Assembly (NCBI GenBank): GCA_937860195.1
Contig: CALMBN010000276.1
Span: 1 to 5,709, forward strand
Direction of reading: 5' to 3'
Length of the DNA: 5,709 nucleotides
Origin: an uncultured Novosphingobium sp.
Lineage (GTDB): Bacteria; Pseudomonadota; Alphaproteobacteria; Sphingomonadales; Sphingomonadaceae
Under the pieces are notes generated by a model. The model ran no database searches and had not been told where the DNA came from. It was given only the letters and a program-made list of their open reading frames with translations. Positions 1 to 4,631 of this stretch are shown piece by piece. Both the position numbers and the translations under genes were made by a program. Numbering within the stretch: the first letter of the stretch is position 1; every line of letters begins with the position of its first letter.

Positions 1-1587
1 CCCCGGTGTCCCGGTCAAGTTGACGCCGCTGAGCCAGTAGTTGCCGTCATAGCTTCGGGTCAGAGCCAGCCCGTTGCCCTGCGTGAGCGAGCTGAGTGGG
101 CCGAACGGCTTGTAGGTGATTGCGTTCGCCAAGGCGGTCTGCGCGCCGCCAGCTGTGGTTCGGGCCTGCACCGCGGTCACCCGGCCATCGGGCGCGCGGA
201 CATATTCGGCCACGTGGCCCGAGGGGTAGGTGATTGCGGTGACCTGTCCGCTGGCATCATAAGCGTAGCTGAAAGTGTAGGACTGGCTGCCGATCACCTT
301 GGTGCGCTGGATCACCCGGCCCTGAGCATCGTAGACCAGTGTTTCGCTGCCAGAGGGATCGCTGACCGAAGTGAGCCGCCCGATCCCGCGGTTGCCGCCG
401 GTTGTGGAATCGTAGGAATAGGCAATGGTCTGTGTCGCAAAGCCGCTGCCCGATGCGGTCTCGGACACCAGCCGATCAGCCGGATCATAGGCATAGGCTG
501 TGGTCACACCATCGTCATCGAGGGCCTGGGTCACCCGGCCTGCCTCGTCATACCAATATCTGGTCAGGCCGCGATCGGGGCTGCTTTCCTGGATCGTCTC
601 ACCAAAGCCATCGACCACCATGTTGGTGGCGAGCCCGCGCCCGTCCTTGAACTGGGTGAGGTCGGCTTCGAACGGGGTATAGGCGAAGTTCTGGGTCTGG
701 TTTTCGGGGTTGGTTGCGGTGATCGGGCGATCGAAGGCGTCGACGCTCGACAGGCTGGTCTTGCCGCGAGCATCGACGCTCAAAACCGGGTTTCCGAGCT
801 TGTCGTAGGCGAATTGCCACGTTTCTCCGCCCGCGCCGACAGTGCGGATCATCCGGCCCAGCTCGTCGTAAACGTGGCTGTTCTGGCGATGAATCACGCC
901 ACTGGGTGCGTAGGTATTCTCAGCGATCGCTGAACCGGCGGCGTTGAGCGTGAAGGCTTGGTATTCGCCGCTGTCATTCTCGATCCGGGTCAGGCGGTTG
1001 GCACCATCATAGGTGTACTCCAGCCAGCCGCCGGTCGGTAGGGTGATCCGGGTGAGATTGCCTGCGGCATCGTATTGTAATGCATAGTGGGATTGACTGG
1101 CTCCGGGATCCCGGGTGATCGTTAGCGGACGGCCCAGCGCGTCATAGGTCATCACCGTATCCACCCCGTTGGGATCGCGCACGATCAGCGGCTTGCCCTG
1201 TGCATTGCGCGAGATGACCTGCGTGACATGGCCGACCGGGTTGGTCTGCGTGAGCAATTGTCCGGCGGCATCGTAAGTCATCGTCACGCTGTCAGCACCG
1301 CCGGGAAGCGGGCCATCGGCGCCCAGCAGTTGGCCTGTCGGCGACCACGAGTAGTCCCAGGTCCGGGTTCGGCCATTGGTCGCATAAGGAGCGGTGAAGC
1401 TGGTCGTATCAGTCAGGGTCAACGCGGTGAGCTTGCCAGCGTTGAAGATTCGCACTTCGGTCAGGCCCGGCCGGGTAATCGTGGCAGGCAGATTGAGGAC
1501 TGGATCGTAGGTCAAAGTCGTCGTTCGGGCAGAGGCCGAGCCCGCGGCTTCAGTCACAGAGGTTGGGCGGCGCGTGCTGTCATAAAA
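1..1587 (-). repeat. YD/RHS repeat region (protein-level repeats)
   Basis: From residue 560 to the window edge the protein carries degenerate repeats of the form Y-D-x-x-G-R/N/Q-L followed by T/S-x-I/V-T and a G about 20 residues later. Clear pairs are 731/752, 798/820, 905/926 and 978/1002. The DNA copies have diverged; there is no long exact nucleotide repeat, so these are old protein repeats rather than a recent tandem expansion. The segment FGETIQESSPDRGLTRYWYD before residue 906 is a familiar junction in proteobacterial RHS proteins. Confidence 0.88.
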
Positions 1588-3264
1588 GTAGGTGGTCTGG
1601 CGAAGCAGCGGATCGGTGACGCTCAGCTCGTTGCCGATCGACCAGATGGTGACCGATGTCAGCGTGGCGGCGGCGGAGTTGTTCAACAGAGTTGTGGTGG
1701 TTGCTGCGGTGTAGGGCGAGGCGTTGCCATTCACGCTGGTCAGGCGAAAATCATAGCCAGTCCCGGTCTTGGTGAAGGTATAGACATCAACCTTGCCAAG
1801 GGGGCCGGTGACTGTGCTCGTCATTGTTCCTGTGCCCCAAACATAGGCAAAGGTATGTCTGCCGGCACCCCAGGGGCCTTCGGCTGAAGCGGCTTGTCCG
1901 TAACGGTTGCTAAAGGTGAAGCTGGCGATTCGTTCGCCGCGATGGTTGACGATGCCTGTGACAAAGGCCCGGTAGCGCGCGTCTTCATAGACGTAGGTAG
2001 TCGAATCGACCACTGCCCCTGAAGAATCAAGCCGCTCGACTTTGAGGAGATTGCGTGACGGGATCAGCCCAGCGCTCGCACTACCTGGCTGATCATAGGT
2101 AAACCGAAGCTCGGTCTGATCTGGAAGTACAATTCGTTTGATCGCAATCGGTGCCGGTTGTGCGTTGGAGGGCGCCGTCGCCAAAGTCGTAACTTGCGCT
2201 TTGTTCCATTCGAAGGTCGCTGTTCGCCCGTAGCTATCCGTGATCGATGTCAGGCTTCCGTCGCCAGCGTAGATGTAATCCCATCGATATCCGTCTCGCC
2301 AAACCCGCGATGTTGGTCGGCCGATCGAGTAAGTTGCAGTGTTTGGCTTTCGGAAAGTTTGCAGCGTCCAGACGGTATCGTCGGCATCGGCCAGGCGCCA
2401 CTGCGTGCTAGTATTGCGGAGAGTTGCAAGATCACTCGGCAACGTCCCGATGAACTCGAGCTTGAGCCGCTTGTTGTGATCACCAACCCCACCCGTAGAA
2501 CCTTGACTCCAAGTCCCGTCACTGAGCAGTCCGAAATCATAGGGCGATCCGTCCGGTGTGATCACCGCCATCCGAACATTCGGAGCCGCTGGCGTACCCG
2601 TCGGCTTCACGATCTGAAGCTCCGGGGCAAAGTCATAGGTCCATCGCCCACCGAGATTGGTCACAAATGACTGCACCCATCGGCTGCCGGTGGCCGCCCT
2701 GCTTCGATAATGGCGGGTCAGGGCGAATCTACCGTCATCAGTCGCAAAATCGGTGGCGGTTTCGATCACCGTTCCAGTCTTGACGATGACGGGATCGCCT
2801 CTCGCTGGGTCTGCCAAGTTGCCATCATTGATGGAATCGCTGCAATCGCAGGGCCGTTCAACAACGCGATTGCCTGTAGGAACGCATAGGCCGGGACCAG
2901 CAGCGAAATAGCCGCTTTGACACTTGAAACCCACCCCTGTCGGGATAATGGTGCCGCAGGCCATGCCTGCTCCGGTTTCTTGAGGGCAAAGATACTGAAA
3001 CCGCGTCCATTGGCACTCCGCGCCAACGAGCCCGCTGGTTGTAGCAGTCGTCACAGCGTCGGGAGGCGAAGCTCCAATGAACCGACTGTAGCCGTTGTTC
3101 ATATACTGCAACCACTGCGCCCGGCAGGCTTCATCAGCGGTCGGATAGGCCACTCCACCCCACATCCAGCCAAGCACGCCATCAGCCTGTTGCGCCTTCG
3201 CCGCCGGAACGTTCAAGCTGAAAGCCGAAGAGACTGCCAGCAAGGTGAGAACAAGAGTTCTCAT
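1..3264 (-). CDS. RHS/YD-repeat secreted protein, DUF6531-like, C-terminus cut by window edge
   Basis: All 1088 codons read open from ATG 3264 to the left edge. Residues 1-24 form a signal peptide ending AKA before QQ. Residues 47-141 hold eight cysteines. GDPVIVKTG (156-164) and LTRHYRS (182-188) match the DUF6531-type entry of RHS proteins. GDGSLTSITDSYGR lies near 333-346. YD motifs have their Tyr at 560, 586, 664, 707, 731, 752, 798, 820, 905, 926, 951, 978, 1002 and 1072, often 21-24 apart, as in the RHS shell. Members of this family fold a beta cocoon around a variable C-terminal domain, often a toxin. Here that end lies outside the window, so toxin, adhesin or other surface role cannot be decided. 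The start is uncertain: in-frame ATGs at 3312 and 3342 and a GTG at 3366 with a strong ribosome binding site are also possible; I prefer 3264 because it gives a compact signal peptide. The gene diverges from the pilin-like gene at 3530. Confidence 0.93.
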   Translation of the reverse strand, partial: MRTLVLTLLAVSSAFSLNVPAAKAQQADGVLGWMWGGVAYPTADEACRAQWLQYMNNGYSRFIGASPPDAVTTATTSGLVGAECQWTRFQYLCPQETGAGMACGTIIPTGVGFKCQSGYFAAGPGLCVPTGNRVVERPCDCSDSINDGNLADPARGDPVIVKTGTVIETATDFATDDGRFALTRHYRSRAATGSRWVQSFVTNLGGRWTYDFAPELQIVKPTGTPAAPNVRMAVITPDGSPYDFGLLSDGTWSQGSTGGVGDHNKRLKLEFIGTLPSDLATLRNTSTQWRLADADDTVWTLQTFRKPNTATYSIGRPTSRVWRDGYRWDYIYAGDGSLTSITDSYGRTATFEWNKAQVTTLATAPSNAQPAPIAIKRIVLPDQTELRFTYDQPGSASAGLIPSRNLLKVERLDSSGAVVDSTTYVYEDARYRAFVTGIVNHRGERIASFTFSNRYGQAASAEGPWGAGRHTFAYVWGTGTMTSTVTGPLGKVDVYTFTKTGTGYDFRLTSVNGNASPYTAATTTTLLNNSAAATLTSVTIWSIGNELSVTDPLLRQTTYFYDSTRRPTSVTEAAGSASARTTTLTYDPVLNLPATITRPGLTEVRIFNAGKLTALTLTDTTSFTAPYATNGRTRTWDYSWSPTGQLLGADGPLPGGADSVTMTYDAAGQLLTQTNPVGHVTQVISRNAQGKPLIVRDPNGVDTVMTYDALGRPLTITRDPGASQSHYALQYDAAGNLTRITLPTGGWLEYTYDGANRLTRIENDSGEYQAFTLNAAGSAIAENTYAPSGVIHRQNSHVYDELGRMIRTVGAGGETWQFAYDKLGNPVLSVDARGKTSLSSVDAFDRPITATNPENQTQNFAYTPFEADLTQFKDGRGLATNMVVDGFGETIQESSPDRGLTRYWYDEAGRVTQALDDDGVTTAYAYDPADRLVSETASGSGFATQTIAYSYDSTTGGNRGIGRLTSVSDPSGSETLVYDAQGRVIQRTKVIGSQSYTFSYAYDASGQVTAITYPSGHVAEYVRAPDGRVTAVQARTTAGGAQTALANAITYKPFGPLSSLTQGNGLALTRSYDGNYWLSGVNLTGTPG
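2840..3126 (-). other. Cysteine-rich N-terminal segment of the RHS protein
   Basis: Cysteines fall at residues 47, 84, 93, 103, 115, 127, 139 and 141. I read every codon of the 1088 and found no other cysteine. An even number of cysteines confined to a segment just after a signal peptide suggests a disulfide-bonded extracytoplasmic domain. Spacing is rather regular (9-12 residues from 84 to 139) and the last two form a CDC triplet shortly before the GDPV motif. I do not recognise a named domain. Confidence 0.75.
3193..3264 (-). other. Sec signal peptide of the RHS protein
   Basis: The first 24 residues start MRTLVLTLLAV: one Arg, then a hydrophobic core of about 13 residues, a helix-breaking NVP, and an A-K-A cleavage motif before QQAD. 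This is a typical signal peptidase I site, so the protein is expected to enter the periplasm by Sec. Classical Rhs effectors of type VI systems lack such a peptide, so export here is probably by a different route. There is no Cys after the cleavage site, so it is not a lipoprotein. Confidence 0.8.
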
Positions 3265-3366
3265 CAGTCGGCCTAACCGTGATCGAATTGGCAGATTCGT
3301 TGACGGAGCCATTTCTGCGATTGGTAAACCACAGTTGTGCATGATTAGCGCAGTATCTCGGCTCAC

Positions 3367-3376
3367 GGATCACCTC
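3367..3376 (-). promoter_or_regulatory. Strong Shine-Dalgarno site upstream of an in-frame GTG
   Basis: The ten bases GAGGTGATCC are fully complementary to the 3' end of bacterial 16S rRNA. Counting from GAGG, six bases separate it from GTG at 3366-3364, which is in frame with the RHS protein. An in-frame TGA lies just upstream at 3372-3370. Starting there would add 34 residues before ATG 3264, giving a long, moderately basic N-terminus ahead of the hydrophobic core. ATG 3264 has no comparable site, so this motif argues for the longer form. A chance match in the leader remains possible. Confidence 0.45.
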
Positions 3377-3425
3377 ATGTTGGAAATGATACTCTACCAA
3401 CTTGATCGAAACCGTGTTGCGGTCA

Positions 3426-3460
3426 ATTCCGATTCATTTCTTACTTCATATTATCGGAAT
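3426..3460. repeat. 8-bp perfect inverted repeat in the divergent promoter region
   Basis: ATTCCGAT (3426-3433) and ATCGGAAT (3453-3460) are exact inverted copies with a 19-base spacer and centres 27 bases apart. The right arm overlaps the candidate -10 of the RHS promoter (3450-3455). It could be an operator shared by the two divergent genes. No regulator gene is visible in the window. Arms of this length can arise by chance. Confidence 0.35.
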
Positions 3461-3477
3461 GTCTTGTCAAGATTCAA
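3450..3477 (-). promoter_or_regulatory. Candidate sigma70-type promoter for the RHS gene
   Basis: On the minus strand TTGAAT (3477-3472) is followed after 16 bases by GATAAT (3455-3450). The -10 differs from consensus at one base and the -35 at two. Transcription would start near 3443, leaving a leader of about 180 bases to ATG 3264, or about 77 bases to GTG 3366. A TTGACA lies at 3470-3465 but has no good -10 at 16-18 bases. Pattern match only. Confidence 0.35.
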
Positions 3478-3491
3478 ATATCACCTAAAAA
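3464..3491 (+). promoter_or_regulatory. Weak candidate promoter for the VirB2/TrbC-like gene
   Basis: TTGTCA (3464-3469) matches the -35 consensus at five of six bases. After 16 bases comes TAAAAA (3486-3491), four of six for the -10. Transcription would start near 3498, about 30 bases before ATG 3530. It overlaps the RHS promoter candidate on the other strand, so the two could compete for polymerase. Low confidence because the region is AT-rich. Confidence 0.25.
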
Positions 3492-3529
3492 TATTGCAAC
3501 TTTGATGAGAATGAACGGAAACGAGCTGG

Positions 3530-3823
3530 ATGTTGGAATCGCTTGAATGGATCGCAGAACTCTTAAATGGTCGAATCGCAGTCGTAGTTGGAACGCTTGC
3601 TGTTTGCTTCATAGGATGTGGAGCGTTGACCGGGCATTTAAACCAGTCAAGGTTAGTAAGAGTGTTGCTTGGGTTGGGCATTGTGTTCGCCGCCCCCCAG
3701 ATCGCTGAGGCTCTCAGAACGCAGTCTTCTATCGCTGTTGAAATTACAGCACGGAAAGAAGAGCCTGTTTTCGAGCAGAAACAAGAACCCGAGCAACCAA
3801 GGACAATCTGCTGGACTTGTTGA
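3530..3823 (+). CDS. Small VirB2/TrbC-like pilin-family membrane protein, orphan
   Basis: The 97-residue product has an amphipathic start (MLESLEWIAELLNG), helix 1 at about 16-34 with small residues and G29/G31/G35, a short polar loop (HLNQSRL, 36-42), and helix 2 at about 43-62 with GLGIVFAAPQIAEAL. Two close helices, a Gly-rich first helix and the GxGIvFaA pattern in the second are typical of mature VirB2/TrbC conjugative pilins. Family members in type IV secretion operons usually have a long cleaved leader; here the protein begins almost directly at the mature part. No VirB3, VirB4 or other secretion gene follows. The tail (63-97) is charged, Glu/Pro/Gln-rich and ends C94-W-T-C97. An in-frame TGA at 3512 makes ATG 3530 the first possible ATG. 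The ribosome binding site is weak (ACGAG, 3521-3525). Assignment is from sequence pattern only; a generic two-helix membrane protein is the alternative. Confidence 0.72.
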   Translation: MLESLEWIAELLNGRIAVVVGTLAVCFIGCGALTGHLNQSRLVRVLLGLGIVFAAPQIAEALRTQSSIAVEITARKEEPVFEQKQEPEQPRTICWTC

Positions 3824-3893
3824 GATTGTGATAATCAGATTCGGTCTTACGATAATCCGCAGAACGCATAGATCGCACAGATAATTCTTTAGT

Positions 3894-3974
3894 CCCACTC
3901 TACGCACAATCACAACTCCGAGATCAGGCTGGGGTTTAGCAACTGACTAGCTGAGTTGGGCCACGCAGAGTGGG
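3894..3974. repeat. Inverted repeat with nested inner arms
   Basis: CCCACTCTACG (3894-3904) pairs with CGCAGAGTGGG (3964-3974) at 10 of 11 positions. Inside, CAACTC (3913-3918) pairs with GAGTTG (3953-3958), and CAACT at 3940-3944 could pair with AGTTG at 3954-3958 instead. The whole could fold as an 81-base hairpin or be a small mobile-repeat remnant. No T-run follows on either strand, so it does not look like an intrinsic terminator. Confidence 0.4.
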
Positions 3975-4047
3975 TCGGCTACGGAGCGGGATGAATTCAA
4001 ATAGCTTTGTTGTATTTAGATCATTGTTGCATGAGCGTGCTTGGCAA

Positions 4048-4090
4048 ACAACGGCGGCTAACGGTAGCCCACTGCGGAACCGCCTGTTGT
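4048..4090. repeat. Imperfect hairpin
   Basis: ACAACGGCGG (4048-4057) pairs with CCGCCTGTTGT (4080-4090) with a single bulged base, giving a ten-pair stem and a 22-base loop. No T-run follows on the plus strand, though CGTTTTGG comes next. It may be a weak terminator for the upstream plus-strand gene or a structural remnant. Function unknown. Confidence 0.4.
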
Positions 4091-4396
4091 CGTTTTGGCT
4101 GGTGAGTTTACGAAGGGGAGGAATTCGAACGAGACTGTTTGATGGGAGACTAACCTGAGTGCCCGCAACCTTGGTCATCTTGGACTAAAGATTGCGGCGG
4201 TGGATGTATGGCGGCTTTGGCCAGCCTGGCGATCCGAAGCGGACTAACCGATTCGTCCAACATAACGGAAATTCTGACCAAAATGACCGTCGGAAAGCTC
4301 AAGCAAGGAATATCATTCAATAACAGCGCCTTGGAGTGCCGCTTGCTCGGCGCGTATCCCAACTGCCGTAAGCCCTCTGCGCAGCAGCGGGCACGG

Positions 4397-4436
4397 TTTT
4401 GTCACAGCGAGCAGACTTTGCTGTCATTCGACAAAA
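4397..4436. repeat. Two-part stem-loop adjoining the 3' end of tRNA-Gln
   Basis: TTTTGTC (4397-4403) pairs exactly with GACAAAA (4430-4436), and the inner ACAGC (4404-4408) pairs exactly with GCTGT (4420-4424); bases 4425-4429 bulge out on one side. The element starts four bases beyond the tRNA CCA. In the tRNA transcript a five-T run (complement of 4433-4437) comes right after the tRNA and before this stem, so release at that run, or processing at the stem, are both conceivable. Confidence 0.45.
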
Positions 4437-4439
4437 AGC

Positions 4440-4513
4440 TGGATGCCCGACGAGGATTCGAACCTCGATTAACGGTGTCAGAGACCGTTGTCTTACCTTT
4501 AGACGATCGGGCA
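4440..4513 (-). tRNA. tRNA-Gln (anticodon CTG)
   Basis: A full 74-base cloverleaf reads on the minus strand from 4513 to 4440. The acceptor stem is TGCCCGA/TCGGGCA, the D stem GTCT/AGAC with loop AAAGGTA, the anticodon stem ACGGT/ACCGT with loop CTCTGAC, so the anticodon is CTG (plus-strand 4479-4481), reading CAG. The variable loop is TAAT, the T stem CGAGG/CCTCG with loop TTCGAAT. Discriminator base T is followed by a genome-encoded CCA (4442-4440). All stems pair perfectly. The first pair T-A is a usual mark of tRNA-Gln. The gene points towards the accessory-looking left part of the window, so its 3' end is a plausible integration site. Confidence 0.97.
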
Positions 4514-4525
4514 ATCAGGGGCGTG

Positions 4526-4554
4526 CCTCTAGTTCCGGCGCGGCCTCGGGTCAA
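4526..4554 (-). promoter_or_regulatory. Promoter of tRNA-Gln
   Basis: TTGACC (4554-4549), preceded by C, is followed after exactly 17 bases by TAGAGG (4531-4526). This resembles the CTTGAC-N17-TA box layout of alphaproteobacterial stable RNA promoters. Twelve bases separate the -10 from the tRNA 5' end, so transcription would begin about six bases before the mature tRNA. Confidence 0.6.
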
Positions 4555-4631
4555 GCGCGGCCTTGCTCATTGTGGTCGGTGCGACTAGCATCGGCAACAG
4601 GTACCCGCCGCGTTCGGTCGGGAAAACAATA

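Larger units (their letters stand above)
3824..4439. other. Long non-coding stretch between the pilin-like gene and tRNA-Gln
   Basis: I see no supportable gene here. Short open frames exist on both strands but show no recognisable motif and no good ribosome binding site; one runs antisense through the tRNA. The stretch holds several imperfect inverted repeats (3894-3974, 4048-4090, 4163-4197, 4397-4436) and a 7-base direct repeat GATAATC at 3830 and 3851. No poly-T terminator clearly follows the pilin-like gene. Base composition is mixed and lower in GC than the flanking coding DNA, as expected of a decayed or acquired intergenic region. Confidence 0.6.

Noticed and set aside
214..933. Long open frame (239 codons) on the plus strand within the RHS gene
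   Set aside because: It is exactly antisense, codon on codon, to the YD-repeat frame. The GC-rich codon bias of the real gene leaves the opposite frame open. No ribosome binding site or recognisable domain.
1228..1887. Open frame (219 codons) on the plus strand within the RHS gene
   Set aside because: Also antisense to the RHS frame, Arg/Gly-rich with no domain. The minus-strand frame has clear YD motifs.
2158..2670. Open frame (170 codons) on the plus strand opposite the N-terminal part of the RHS protein
   Set aside because: Another antisense shadow; composition is basic and shows no motif.
4057..4100. Possible integron attC site
   Set aside because: The hairpin lacks proper RYYYAAC and GTTRRRY core sites in the required arrangement, and no integron integrase or cassette is present.
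4114..4130. GAGGAATTCGAAC resembling the tRNA T-arm (GAGGATTCGAAC), as a possible att copy or broken tRNA
   Set aside because: An extra A interrupts the match, flanking bases cannot form a T stem, and neighbouring sequence does not follow tRNA order. TTCGAA is itself palindromic, so chance is likely.
3936..4178. Minus-strand open frame (80 codons) in the gene-free stretch
   Set aside because: No start signal, no hydrophobic or domain pattern, and it crosses a hairpin. Not supportable as a gene.
3265..4440. CRISPR array or phage genes
   Set aside because: No regularly spaced repeats and no phage-type coding sequence in the gene-poor part of the window.
4208..4588. Plus-strand open frame (126 codons) running through the tRNA region
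   Set aside because: It reads through the antisense of tRNA-Gln, producing the familiar spurious RRGFEPRL string. The upstream part has no recognisable motif or ribosome binding site.
4563..4591. Possible promoter for the Ppx/GppA gene (TTGCTC, 17 bases, TAGCAT)
   Set aside because: Only three and four consensus matches; too weak to annotate separately.
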